Program-made: the position numbers and the translations under genes
Part shown: piece by piece, positions 1 through 8,102 of the stretch
How positions within the stretch are numbered: the first letter of the stretch is position 1
How the letters are laid out: each line of letters opens with the position of its first letter
Assembly (NCBI GenBank): GCA_019636535.1
Contig: JAHBXK010000015.1
Coordinates: forward strand, 1 to 64,000
Direction of reading: 5' to 3'
DNA: 64,000 nucleotides
DNA from: Phycisphaeraceae bacterium
Lineage (GTDB): Bacteria; Planctomycetota; Phycisphaerae; Phycisphaerales; UBA1924
The notes under the pieces: generated by a model
Seen by the model: only the letters and a program-made list of their open reading frames with translations
Database searches by the model: none
What the model was told of the DNA's origin: nothing

Positions 1-21
1 GCGCGGTTCGAGCCCTGCGGA

Positions 22-257
22 GGGGTCTTTCAGGGCAGCGCGGGGGTCTTGAGGGCCGTCAAGGGAGTCTTGAGGCCGGTCAAGGAAACCTTGAGGGCCG
101 TCAAGGAAGTCTTGAGGGCCGTCAAGGAAGCCTTGAGGGTCGTCAAGGAAGTCTTGAGGGTCGTCAAGGAAGTCTTGAGGGTCGTCAAGGGAGTCTTGAG
201 GGCCGTCAAGGAAACCTTGAGGGCCGTCAAGGAAGCCTTGAGGGCCTGAAAGACCCC
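22..257. repeat. 21-bp tandem palindromic repeat array with flanking inverted repeats
   Basis: Nine full units of 21 bp run from 46 to 234, each close to GTCTTGAGGGCCGTCAAGGA plus one base, and a degenerate tenth begins at 235. Each unit contains a near-palindrome, CTTGA-6 nt-TCAAG, so the array can fold on either strand. A 13-bp sequence, GGGGTCTTTCAGG at 22-34, returns exactly inverted at 245-257. Because 21 is a multiple of three and the unit has no stops, the array is open on both strands. The plus frame is open from base 1 to a TGA at 247-249 and would encode heptads of the VLRAVKE type, so it could be the tail of a gene entering from the left. I favour a non-coding or structural element, but cannot exclude coding. 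Confidence 0.85.
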
Positions 258-468
258 CCTTCGGTTGGGATTCCTCCCCGGAACGGGTTCCGTCGGACGC
301 GCCCACGTGCTCCCCGAAACGTGCGTCCGCATCAGCCTCGTACCCCCATTCAGGTTCCCAGCGCAACCCCTCGCCACCCCTCGCCCCCCCACCCGCACGC
401 ACCCGGTGATGCCTCCGCGCGTTGGCGCGGCGCTGCCTTCCGGCCCCCTTCGCCGGTACCCTCCCTTC
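258..468. other. C-rich non-coding stretch before the aminotransferase
   Basis: No family-like protein is encoded here. An in-frame extension of the downstream aminotransferase is open through this stretch, but it is proline- and arginine-rich and does not resemble the family N-terminus. The only recognisable signal is the -10-like hexamer at its right end. Confidence 0.5.
457..462 (+). promoter_or_regulatory. -10-like TACCCT, 6 nt before the ATG at 469
   Basis: TACCCT lies 6 nt before the start codon and there is no purine-rich ribosome site between them. If this is a -10 box, transcription starts at or next to the ATG and the mRNA is leaderless. No convincing -35 is visible. Confidence 0.5.
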
Positions 469-1794
469 ATGCCCACCTCCTCAGCCTCCCGCGCATCCCC
501 CCCGACCCCCCCGACCGCCCCAGCCGCCTCAGACAAGGGCGGGCTCCGCGTCTCCAAGCGTGTCAGCGGCCTCAAGCCCTCGGCGACCGTCGCCGTGACC
601 AACCGGGCCAAGGAACTCGTGAAGCAGGGGGTGGACGTGCTCTCGTTCGCGGCCGGTGAGCCGGACTTCGACACCCCCGTCGCGATCAAGCGGGCCGCGA
701 TCGATGCGCTGATGGCCGGGCAGACCAAGTACATGCCGACGATGGGGGACGTTGAGACGCGGAGGGTGATCGCGGAGAAGGTGACGCGGGAGAACAGGAT
801 CCCCGGTGTGACGCCCGAGCACGTGGGGATCAGCGCTGGGGGCAAGCACGCGCTCTACACGATCTGCCAGTGCCTGCTGGACTTCCCCGAGCGCAACGCC
901 CGGGCGCCCGAGGTGATCCTGCCCGTGCCGGCGTGGGTGAGTTACGCCCCGCTGGCGGAACTGGCGGGCGGGAAGATCGTGGAGGTGCAGACCTCACCCG
1001 AGTCGGACTTCAAGGCCACCGCCGAGCAGATCGCCGCGGCGATCACGCCCGAGTCGCGGATGCTGATCCTGAACTCGCCGAGCAATCCCTGCGGGACGAT
1101 GTACACCGAGGCGGAGTTGCGGGCGATCGCGAAGGTGGTGGAGGAAGCGGCGGCGAAGACGGCGCCGGGGCTGGTGGTGCTCTCGGACGAGATCTACGAG
1201 AAGATCACGTACGGCGGCGTCCCGCACTTCTCGATCGGGAGCGTGCCGGAGATCGCCGAGCGCGTGATCACGCTCAACGGGCTGTCGAAGGCGTACGCGA
1301 TGACGGGATGGCGGGCGGGGTACACCACGACGAGCGGGGCGTGGGGGCTGGAGTTCATGAAGTCGATGACGACGCTGCAGGGGCAGATGACGACGAACAT
1401 CACGTCGTTCGTCTTCCCCGCGATCCGCACCGCGCTGAAGGAGTGCGAGGCGGATGCGCAGCGGATGTGCGCGGCGTTCGGTCGGCGGGCGGAACTCATC
1501 CACCGAAGGATGACGCGGATGCCGGGCTTGAAGTGCCCGCAACCGACGGGGGCCTTCTACGTCTTCCCCGATGTGGCTGCGCACTACGGGAAGCGCTCGG
1601 CGGGAGGGAAGCCGGTCGAGTGTGCGCTGGACTTCTGCGAAGCGCTCCTGGCGGAGAACAGGGTGGCGGCCGTGCCGGGGGAGGACTTCGGCGGGCGGGG
1701 TGTGCGGCACGTGCGGTTCAGTTTCGCCTGCTCGGAGGAGCACATCGCCAAGGGGATGGACCGGCTCGGCGAGTTTCTGGCCGGGCTGCGATAG
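469..1794 (+). CDS. Class I pyridoxal-phosphate aminotransferase (aspartate aminotransferase type)
   Basis: A 441-residue fold-type I aminotransferase that would move an amino group between an amino acid, probably aspartate, and a 2-oxo acid in the cytoplasm. The family landmarks are in order: AAGEPDFDTP near residue 61, the NSPSNPCG loop near 202, the SDEIYE aspartate near 240, and the PLP lysine K274 in NGLSKAYAMTGWRAGY. The HVRFSFACS arginine region is near the C-terminus. The ATG at 469 fits the family with only a 25-residue low-complexity leader; a longer in-frame extension to 265 is not family-like. The gene stands alone, with a -10-like box directly upstream. Exact substrate is not decidable from sequence; aspartate or prephenate transaminase are both possible. 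Confidence 0.9.
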   Translation: MPTSSASRASPPTPPTAPAASDKGGLRVSKRVSGLKPSATVAVTNRAKELVKQGVDVLSFAAGEPDFDTPVAIKRAAIDALMAGQTKYMPTMGDVETRRVIAEKVTRENRIPGVTPEHVGISAGGKHALYTICQCLLDFPERNARAPEVILPVPAWVSYAPLAELAGGKIVEVQTSPESDFKATAEQIAAAITPESRMLILNSPSNPCGTMYTEAELRAIAKVVEEAAAKTAPGLVVLSDEIYEKITYGGVPHFSIGSVPEIAERVITLNGLSKAYAMTGWRAGYTTTSGAWGLEFMKSMTTLQGQMTTNITSFVFPAIRTALKECEADAQRMCAAFGRRAELIHRRMTRMPGLKCPQPTGAFYVFPDVAAHYGKRSAGGKPVECALDFCEALLAENRVAAVPGEDFGGRGVRHVRFSFACSEEHIAKGMDRLGEFLAGLR

Positions 1795-1847
1795 ACGGGG
1801 TCGAGGGCGTCATCGGCCGGGTGTGAATCGGAGCGGTGGTTGGTGGA

Positions 1848-3386
1848 TCAGTTGCCCGGCCCCGACGGCAGATCGTGCGGGAGCGTGGCGACGTCGGGGA
1901 GGGGGGGCAGGCCGAGCGAAGCGCGGAGTTCGTTCTGTTCGGTGAGGGCTTCGGCCCAACGCTCAACGGGGATGGTCCGCGCTGCGCCCCGTGAAGGCGC
2001 AGCCAGATAGGCGAAGGAGAGTTCGGGATCGGCGATCTGCGCGGGGTCGGGGGCGAAGACGATGAGCCAGAGTTCGTCCGCCTCGGGCCTGTCGAGGATT
2101 GTGTTGTTGTCGAGGCCGAAGTGCGTGAAGACCATGTCGCCGAAGCGGTAGGCAACGGTGTCGGTGGGGAAGGCGCCCGCCGAGGAGGCGGCCTTGCGCT
2201 GGCGGTCGGCTCCAGTGAGCGCTTCGATCGGCTCACCGTCGATGGTGAGATTGGGCGTGCGGGAGGGATCGGCGACGAAGTCGGCGGGTCGTACGCCGGG
2301 GCGGAGCATGAGCGCTGCGGGGTGGTGCGGGTAGACCCTCCAGAGCGCAGCGTGATCGCGCATCGCCCCGGCGAGGTGGTCGGTCTTGGCCAGCACGTCG
2401 ACCCAGGCGTTGGGTTGGACAACCGGGGCGGGTGGAGGGGGGGGCGGGATGAACCCGGGTGCGCCCGCCAGGCCCCCACCGTACATGAACCTCGCCGCGG
2501 GGTAGAGGACCAGCGCAGCGAAGACGACGAAGCCGATGAGGGGGAGCATGAGCGTGGCGAGCGCTGCGCGGCCGGCGTTGATGCGCTGGGCGCGTGCGAG
2601 CATGGGTGTGGCGATGGCCAGGAGCAGGATCAGGTAGATCGGCCAGCCGAGAAACGGCAGGAGCAGGGCGAGCGCAGCGGTCGACGCGAAACAGAAGACG
2701 ATGAACGTGCGCTCGATGCCTCCCGTGGTGCGGAGTTCACGCCTGCGCTGGAGGGCTGCGACGAAGGCGATCACGAAGTGCGCGCAGAGCATGACCGCAA
2801 CCGTGGCCACGAACGGAGGGAGGAGGGCGTAGATCGTGTTCTCGGCAGCGCGGCGGGGGATGTAGAGCGGGTTGCCGCCTGCGGTGAAGGCCAGGCTCGG
2901 GATGGAGAGGAGAAGGAAGAAGAGAAAGAGCAGGATCGCGATGAGGACCCATGTGACGAGCGCGAAGCGGAAGGCCGAGCGCGCTGGCGCGTTCAGGCGG
3001 TGGAGGGCCTCTCCGAGCATCGCGGGGTTGAAGATCGCCATCCCGACGGTGTTGCGCCATCGCGCGAACACCGAGAGGCCCCGCTCAGCGCCGTGGACCC
3101 AGGGGATGGTCAGAGGCGCGGTGAGCACCTCGGAGACCCCCGCCGCGGGGACGAGGGTCATCTCGTCCATGGTGATGCGTGCGTGGCAGCGGACGCAGTC
3201 GAAGGCGAACGGTTCGAGGTGGCCTCTGATGGAGGTGCCCGCGTAGCCCTGTGCGCAGTGGGGGCACTTGAAGGCGACCGAGCCGCGGGCGAAGACGAAT
3301 TCGGAGGGTTTGAAGGCGAGTCCGCACTCGGGGCACTGACGGCCCGGCAGGTTCCAGAGTGCGTATTGGCACTGCTTACACCGCAC
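1848..3386 (-). CDS. Zinc-ribbon multi-pass membrane protein, function unknown
   Basis: A 512-residue protein of unknown function. It opens with a zinc ribbon, CKQC and CPEC, followed by a second CPHC/CVRC pair within about 70 residues, then several hydrophobic helices between roughly residues 150 and 310. A soluble C-terminal domain rich in charged residues follows. The chosen start is a GTG at 3386 whose reading overlaps the scpA stop codon by 11 nt, giving VRCKQCQYALWNL at the N-terminus, as expected for this planctomycete family, and suggesting translational coupling to scpA. The frame is also open upstream to an ATG at 3524, but that extension translates the scpA 3' repeats as MHP repeats and looks spurious. 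Similar zinc-ribbon membrane proteins lie at 43515 and 52341. Confidence 0.75.
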   Translation of the reverse strand: MRCKQCQYALWNLPGRQCPECGLAFKPSEFVFARGSVAFKCPHCAQGYAGTSIRGHLEPFAFDCVRCHARITMDEMTLVPAAGVSEVLTAPLTIPWVHGAERGLSVFARWRNTVGMAIFNPAMLGEALHRLNAPARSAFRFALVTWVLIAILLFLFFLLLSIPSLAFTAGGNPLYIPRRAAENTIYALLPPFVATVAVMLCAHFVIAFVAALQRRRELRTTGGIERTFIVFCFASTAALALLLPFLGWPIYLILLLAIATPMLARAQRINAGRAALATLMLPLIGFVVFAALVLYPAARFMYGGGLAGAPGFIPPPPPPAPVVQPNAWVDVLAKTDHLAGAMRDHAALWRVYPHHPAALMLRPGVRPADFVADPSRTPNLTIDGEPIEALTGADRQRKAASSAGAFPTDTVAYRFGDMVFTHFGLDNNTILDRPEADELWLIVFAPDPAQIADPELSFAYLAAPSRGAARTIPVERWAEALTEQNELRASLGLPPLPDVATLPHDLPSGPGN

Positions 3387-4395
3387 CCGCGGCGTCTCCG
3401 GCGGCTGTTGCCGCGGCGGTCGGTGTTGCGGCGAGATCGGCCGTGGCGTCGGCGGGGGCGGCGGACGCTGAGGGCACCTCGGGAGACTCGGGTGCATCGG
3501 GTGCATCGGGTGCATCGGGTGCATCGGGCTCGGCGAGTTCGAGCGTGATCAGCGTGGGATCGTCGGCCTGTTCGTGGCGGACGAGGACCTTGCGCTGCTT
3601 GACCAGTTCGAGCATGGCCAGGAAGAGGCCGATGGCTTCGGAGCGTGTGCGGCCGACGAAGAGTTCGGCGAAGAGGAGGTGGGGCTTGGCGGTGGTGGAG
3701 GGGGTGGGGGTGGGCCCGGGCGAGTCCGGTGAGCCGGTGAAGGCGAGCCGACGGAGTTGGTCGAGGATGTCCTCGGCGTGGACCTCGACCGGGGTGTCGT
3801 CGAAGACGACGCGGTGCTCTCCGACGCGGGAGAAGTCCACCGACTGCATGATCCGGGCGAAGGCTTCCACCAGATCGATCAGGTGGAGGTCCTCGACTTC
3901 GACGAGCGGCTCTTCTTCCGGCGCGGCCTGGTCCGGGTCGGGCTGCATCGCGGGGGCGCGGGCGGCCTCGTAGCGGTGGGTGTACTCGGTGCGCCAGTGT
4001 TCGAGGTGCTCGGCGGCATCGCGGAAGCGCTTGTACTCAAGGAGTTGGCGGACAAGGGCGGTTCGCGGGTCGCCGGGGTCGTCCTTGCGGGGCTGATGAA
4101 CTTCCGCGTCCGGGGCGTGGTCGGCTTCGGCAGTCTGTGAACGCGCGGGCGGCGCGAGCATGCGGGACTTGATCTCGACGAGCGTGGCGGCCATGACGAG
4201 GAACTCGCCGGCGTTCTCGATGTCGATCGGGCGTGCCGTGCGGGTGAAGTCGTCGAGAAAGGCGAGATACTGCTCGGTGATCCTGGCGATGGGGATGTCG
4301 GTGATCTCGACCTCCGCCCGGCGGATGAGGAACAGCAGCAGGTCGAGAGGACCCTCGAAGGCGTCGAGCCGGATGGTGTACTCGGCGGTGGTCAA
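3376..4395 (-). CDS. scpA: Segregation and condensation protein A
   Basis: ScpA is the kleisin that joins the two SMC heads and ScpB in the bacterial condensin complex, which compacts and separates chromosomes. The N-terminus, YTIRLDAFEGPLDLLLFLI, is the hallmark of the family, followed by the ITDIPIARITEQYLAFLDDF helix region and the typical middle ARILVEIKSRMLAPP-like stretch. The start is a TTG at 4395, which places the family motif at residue 6. The C-terminus is longer than usual and ends in a low-complexity tail of Asp-Ala-Pro and Ala-Thr repeats after the winged-helix region. The 339 residues compare with roughly 250 in typical members. It overlaps the downstream zinc-ribbon gene; no scpB is in the window. 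Confidence 0.93.
   Translation of the reverse strand: MTTAEYTIRLDAFEGPLDLLLFLIRRAEVEITDIPIARITEQYLAFLDDFTRTARPIDIENAGEFLVMAATLVEIKSRMLAPPARSQTAEADHAPDAEVHQPRKDDPGDPRTALVRQLLEYKRFRDAAEHLEHWRTEYTHRYEAARAPAMQPDPDQAAPEEEPLVEVEDLHLIDLVEAFARIMQSVDFSRVGEHRVVFDDTPVEVHAEDILDQLRRLAFTGSPDSPGPTPTPSTTAKPHLLFAELFVGRTRSEAIGLFLAMLELVKQRKVLVRHEQADDPTLITLELAEPDAPDAPDAPDAPESPEVPSASAAPADATADLAATPTAAATAAGDAAGAV
3491..3526. repeat. Four perfect 9-bp tandem repeats inside the scpA 3' end
   Basis: GGTGCATCG is repeated four times without change. On the minus strand it encodes Asp-Ala-Pro repeats in the disordered tail of ScpA. Perfect repetition suggests recent slippage expansion. Confidence 0.9.
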
Positions 4396-4483
4396 GGGTG
4401 AGGTGGTGGCGAGTGAAGCGGCGGGACGATGCCGGAAATCGCCCGGAGCGCGCCCGGTGCGCGTTTGGGGGATGGGCGCAGTC

Positions 4484-4489
4484 TACGCT
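4484..4489 (+). promoter_or_regulatory. -10-like TACGCT, 9 nt before kdsD
   Basis: TACGCT sits 9 nt before the ATG at 4499, with no Shine-Dalgarno in between, consistent with a leaderless or nearly leaderless mRNA. Confidence 0.45.
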
Positions 4490-4498
4490 TTTGGCCGC

Positions 4499-5578
4499 AT
4501 GAACGGGACGAATCGACACGGCGTGGAGGCTGGCGCGGTGGACCTTGAACCGGCGCGGAGGCTGCTGCGTGCCGAGTCGGCCACGCTCGCAGCGCTGGCG
4601 GACGGGTTGGGGGAGGCGTTCGCGAGATCGGTGGGCCTGGTGGCGGCGTGCGCGGGGGGTGGAGGGAACGTGCTGGTCAGCGGGCTGGGCAAGTCGGGTC
4701 TGATCGGGCAGAAGATCGCGGCGACGCTGTCGTCGCTGGCGATCACGAGCCACTTCGTTCATCCGGCGGAGGCCGCGCACGGCGACCTGGGGCGGTTCCG
4801 GCCGTCGGACCTGTGCGTGGCGCTGTCGTACTCGGGAGAGACCGACGAGGTGGTGAACCTCGCGGCAATTCTGAGACAGGATGGGATTCCGATCGTGGCG
4901 ATCACCAGGGGGAGCCGGTACGCAACGAACGGAACAGCGGCGGCCACTGGAGGGAGCGGCGTGTCATCGCTGGAGCGGCTGGCGAGCGAGACGCTCGCGA
5001 TCGGCGAGTGTGATGATCCGGCGCTCACTCCCGCGCCGATGTGCTCGACGACGGCGATGCTGGCGATCGGTGATGCGCTGGCGCTGTGCGCTGCGCGGCT
5101 GCGGAACTTCACGGACGACGAGTTCGCGCGTCGGCACCCGGGCGGATCGCTGGGAGGGCTGTTGCGTCCGGTGATGGACATCCTGCGATTCCGTGCGGGC
5201 GAAAACCTTGTGACGGTGCCGGACGACCTGCCGGTCGCCGAGGCGCTGGCCTCGGCGGATTGTGACCACGCCAGACGGCCTGGCGCGCTGCTGCTCACGG
5301 ACCGAGCGAGCGGGCGGTTGGCGGGGATCTTTACCGACGGCGATCTTCGTCGGTTGGTGCTGCGTGGTGTTGAGGATCTGCGCCGGCCGATCCGCGAGAT
5401 CATGACGCGAGACCCGGCGACGCTGCCGCACACGGCGGTGGTTCGCGATGCGGTGCGGATGGTGCGAGAGAACCGGCGGGACGAGATCCCGATCGTGGAT
5501 GATCGGCACGTGCCGGTGGGGATCCTCGACGTGCAGGACCTGATCGCGATGAGGCTGGTGCGGGACGATCGGGCGTGA
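4499..5578 (+). CDS. kdsD: Arabinose-5-phosphate isomerase (KpsF/GutQ family)
   Basis: Converts ribulose-5-phosphate to arabinose-5-phosphate, the first step toward KDO, the sugar joining lipid A to the LPS core. The 359-residue protein has an N-terminal SIS sugar-isomerase domain with SGLGKSGLIGQKIAATLSS near residue 65 and SYSGETDEV near 113, then the family signature HPGGSLG, then two CBS domains in the C-terminal third. The domain order matches KdsD exactly. The start at 4499 is the ATG nearest the fold; an upstream ATG in frame would add nine residues. It is divergent from scpA and stands alone. Its presence agrees with lptD and the O-antigen-type genes further on. Confidence 0.92.
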   Translation: MNGTNRHGVEAGAVDLEPARRLLRAESATLAALADGLGEAFARSVGLVAACAGGGGNVLVSGLGKSGLIGQKIAATLSSLAITSHFVHPAEAAHGDLGRFRPSDLCVALSYSGETDEVVNLAAILRQDGIPIVAITRGSRYATNGTAAATGGSGVSSLERLASETLAIGECDDPALTPAPMCSTTAMLAIGDALALCAARLRNFTDDEFARRHPGGSLGGLLRPVMDILRFRAGENLVTVPDDLPVAEALASADCDHARRPGALLLTDRASGRLAGIFTDGDLRRLVLRGVEDLRRPIREIMTRDPATLPHTAVVRDAVRMVRENRRDEIPIVDDRHVPVGILDVQDLIAMRLVRDDRA

Positions 5579-5609
5579 GCGTTGTGGACGGGCGCGGACT
5601 GGACAGCGC

Positions 5610-7136
5610 TCACCGACCTTCGAGCGAATCGTGACGGTATCGGAAGACGCCGCCGACCAACGTGCCGATGGCGCGGCCCGTGAGCCGTACACCGTGGTAG
5701 GGCGTGTTGCGGCTGCGCGAGGCGTGGGTTGCGGCGTCGACGGTCCACTCGAGATTCGGGTCGATGAGCGTGAGATCGGCCCATGCGCTGGGGGCGAGCG
5801 TGCCGAGGCCGTGCTTGAGTGGCTGTGGCGTTGCGGCCCAGGCGCTGGTGCCGGGGATCGGCTTGGGCTCGCTCATGGCGGCGAGGGTGGGACGGTCGAG
5901 TCGGCAGAGTCGGGCGGGGTTGATGGTCAGGAGTTCGATGAGGCGAGGCCAGTCGATGACGCCGGGCTCGATGAGCGACTTGATGTAGAGCGCCAGGGCG
6001 GTTTCGAGGCCGGTGATGCCGAAGGCGGCGTGCTCGAACTCGACGTGCTTGCGCTCGGGGGTGTGGGGCGCGTGATCGGTGGCGAGGATGGTGATGGTGC
6101 CGTCGGCGACGCCTTCGAGGATGGCGCGGACGTCTGAGCGCTCGCGCAGGGGTGGGTTCATCTTGGCGAGCGTCCAGTAGCGCGGGCCAGCGGAGGCCGG
6201 TGCGGTGCCGGCTTGCGCGGCTTGGCCGAGCGCTTCGGCGACGGCGGGCTCAGCGCGCTCGACGCACTCGTGCGTGAGCGTGAGGTGGTGGGGAGAGGCC
6301 TCTGCGCTGACGGGCAGTCCCGCTGCTCGAGCCTTGCGGATGAGATCGACGGAGCCCGCGCAGGAGAGGTGCTGGACGTGGTAGCCGGGTGGTGCTTCGC
6401 CCTTGCCTCCGCCCGCAACGGCCTTGAGCAGCCGGATGTCTCGCTCGACGATGAGTTCTTCGGCCAGGCGCGGCCAGCCGCCGAGGCCGAGGCGTGCGGC
6501 GACGGAGCCGGCGTGCATGGCGCTGCCGCGCGTGAGCGAGGGTTCCTGGCAGTGCTGCATGAAGGCCAGGCCGGTGGGCTGGATGTAGGTGAGGGCGCGG
6601 AGCATGAGGGCGGGCGACGCGAGGCAGTCGCCGTCGTCGGAGAACCCGACAGCGCCAGCGCGGGCCATGAGGGCCAGTTCGGCCAGTTCGTCGCCCTTGC
6701 GGCCCCTGGTCGCCGCGCCGACGGGGTAGACACGGCAGTGGGCGGTCTGCTCGGTGCGCGTGTAGACGAACTCGACCATGGCGTCGTCGTCGATGGCCGG
6801 GGACGTGTTGGGCATGCAGCAGACGGCTGTGAACCCGCCGGCGACGGCGGCTGCGGTGCCGGTCTCGATGGTCTCGGCGTCCTCGCCGCCGGGCTCGCGA
6901 AGGTGGACGTGCGGATCGATCAGGCCGGGGGAGCAGATGAGGCCCTCGGCGTTGATGACGCGGTCGAAGCCGGACGGGGCGGTCTTGGAGGCGGAGGCGG
7001 GGGAGACGGACTCGATCAGGCCGTCACGAACGGCGATGTCGGAGATTCGGTCGGTCCCGGTGGCGGGGTCGATCGCTCGGGCGGCCCGGATGAGCAGCGA
7101 GCGTGGCGCGTGGTGGGCGGTCTGGGCGTCGGGCAT
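5610..7136 (-). CDS. pyrC: Dihydroorotase
   Basis: Zinc amidohydrolase that closes carbamoyl-aspartate to dihydroorotate in pyrimidine synthesis. The 508-residue product carries the metal motif DPHVHLREPG at about residues 74-83, the CCMPNTSP segment, and the late ATDHAPHT aspartate motif, in the order of class I dihydroorotases. The ATG at 7136 was chosen because the family fold starts shortly after it and a -10-like box precedes it by 8 nt; 45 further in-frame residues upstream are proline-rich and not family-like. The protein is some 70-80 residues longer than typical bacterial members, with extra alanine-rich segments. No other pyr gene is adjacent. Confidence 0.92.
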   Translation of the reverse strand: MPDAQTAHHAPRSLLIRAARAIDPATGTDRISDIAVRDGLIESVSPASASKTAPSGFDRVINAEGLICSPGLIDPHVHLREPGGEDAETIETGTAAAVAGGFTAVCCMPNTSPAIDDDAMVEFVYTRTEQTAHCRVYPVGAATRGRKGDELAELALMARAGAVGFSDDGDCLASPALMLRALTYIQPTGLAFMQHCQEPSLTRGSAMHAGSVAARLGLGGWPRLAEELIVERDIRLLKAVAGGGKGEAPPGYHVQHLSCAGSVDLIRKARAAGLPVSAEASPHHLTLTHECVERAEPAVAEALGQAAQAGTAPASAGPRYWTLAKMNPPLRERSDVRAILEGVADGTITILATDHAPHTPERKHVEFEHAAFGITGLETALALYIKSLIEPGVIDWPRLIELLTINPARLCRLDRPTLAAMSEPKPIPGTSAWAATPQPLKHGLGTLAPSAWADLTLIDPNLEWTVDAATHASRSRNTPYHGVRLTGRAIGTLVGGVFRYRHDSLEGR

Positions 7137-7144
7137 ATCGGCGG

Positions 7145-7150
7145 AGGGTA
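7145..7150 (-). promoter_or_regulatory. -10-like TACCCT, 8 nt before pyrC
   Basis: Reads TACCCT on the minus strand, 8 nt before the pyrC ATG, with no ribosome-binding site between, suggesting leaderless transcription. Confidence 0.45.
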
Positions 7151-7228
7151 GCGGAATGGTGTGGCCTGGCGTATCGTTGGGCTTCGTCGGAGGTCTCGGG
7201 ACGTGGAAACGTGCCCGAACCGGCCAGA

Positions 7229-7302
7229 CGGGGTGTAGCGCAGCTTGGTAGCGCGTTTGACTGGGGGTCAAAAGGTCGTGGGTTCAAATCCCGCCACCCC
7301 GA
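7229..7302 (+). tRNA. tRNA-Pro (anticodon GGG)
   Basis: A 74-nt cloverleaf. The acceptor stem pairs CGGGGTG with CACCCCG, the anticodon stem pairs TTTGA with TCAAA around a loop CTGGGGG, and the T arm is GTGGG-TTCAAAT-CCCGC. The discriminator is A and the 3' CCA is not encoded, so a CCA-adding enzyme is required. It reads proline codons CCC and CCU. Confidence 0.96.
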
Positions 7303-7312
7303 TTTGAGATGA

Positions 7313-7332
7313 GACCCGCCGATCGGCGGGTC
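7313..7332 (+). terminator. Perfect 20-bp hairpin after tRNA-Pro
   Basis: GACCCGCC-GATC-GGCGGGTC is a perfect palindrome 10 nt after the tRNA, followed by TTGTCAT. The U tract is weak, but the position fits a terminator of the tRNA transcript. Confidence 0.65.
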
Positions 7333-7509
7333 TTGTCATAGGGAGCGAAAGGTGGCGAGAGGGCGCGGGGTCGAGGCATGCGCTCGGTGGTAGATGGAGG
7401 GAAACTGATTGGTGCCTGTCGGTTCGTGCTTCGACTGCCACGAATCACCTGATTCGCCGGACAGGCGATTGGACTTGGGCCTCTTGTGAGTGCGAGTTTG
7501 GAGAAGAGC

Positions 7510-8022
7510 ATGGCGAAGAAGGCGAGGTCGTCGTCAGCGTCGGGTTCGTCGAGAGAGCGCGCACGGTCAAAGCAGCGCTCTGGAATGGCAACGCCGACAA
7601 AGGAAAGGCGCGGATCAAAGGTCCGCACGACGAAGGACTCTGATGCTGGTGCGGGCGAGTTCATGCGGACGAATCAGCACCCATTGAAGGATGTTGCTGA
7701 GTTGCTGCGCAAGGTGGTCGCCGATGCGGATCGCCGGTTGGAAGAGAGTGTGAAGTGGAACGCGCCGAGTTTCGCGGTGAGGGGCGATCATCGAGTGACC
7801 TTGAACATGAGCGCCAAGGACCGCGTTCGCGTCGTGTTCCATCGCGGTGCGAAGGCCAAGGACTCGAAGGGCAGTGGTCGGCTGATCGACGATCCTCACG
7901 GTCTGCTCGAATGGGCATCGGATGATCGTGCGATTGTCAGTTTCTGTTCGGTGGAAGAGGTTCGCCAGGCTCGCTCATCGCTCAGGGCGTTGATTCGAAA
8001 GTGGATTGATGCGGCTGGTTGA
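7510..8022 (+). CDS. DUF1801 (YdhG-like) domain protein
   Basis: A 170-residue protein whose second half matches the DUF1801 pattern: LKDVAELLRKVVADADRRLEE, a VKWNAPSF tryptophan motif, a strand-rich central part with RVRVVFHRGA, and a C-terminal helix pair ending in ALIRKWID. The biochemical role of this family is not known; members are small soluble proteins. The first 50 residues are a basic, serine- and arginine-rich tail that looks disordered. The ATG at 7510 is preceded by GGAGAAG; a GTG at 7486 in the same frame would add eight residues. It follows the tRNA terminator and precedes the TPR lipoprotein gene on the same strand. Confidence 0.75.
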   Translation: MAKKARSSSASGSSRERARSKQRSGMATPTKERRGSKVRTTKDSDAGAGEFMRTNQHPLKDVAELLRKVVADADRRLEESVKWNAPSFAVRGDHRVTLNMSAKDRVRVVFHRGAKAKDSKGSGRLIDDPHGLLEWASDDRAIVSFCSVEEVRQARSSLRALIRKWIDAAG

Positions 8023-8102
8023 GGTGCGATGGGGTGGACCCGGAGTCAAGTTGCTTTCCGACACCGGCGGGTGCAAGACTTGCCGTGAAGCAGGAGGGCA
8101 AC

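Noticed and set aside
4-20. GGTTCGAGCC at the left edge looks like the T loop of a tRNA
   Set aside because: Only two of five T-stem pairs can form, and no acceptor end follows.
46-234. CRISPR array
   Set aside because: Units are contiguous 21-mers without spacers, and no cas genes are near.
30-845. Long minus-strand frame through the 21-bp repeats
   Set aside because: It exists because the repeat has no stops on either strand and because it runs antisense to the aminotransferase gene; the product is not protein-like.
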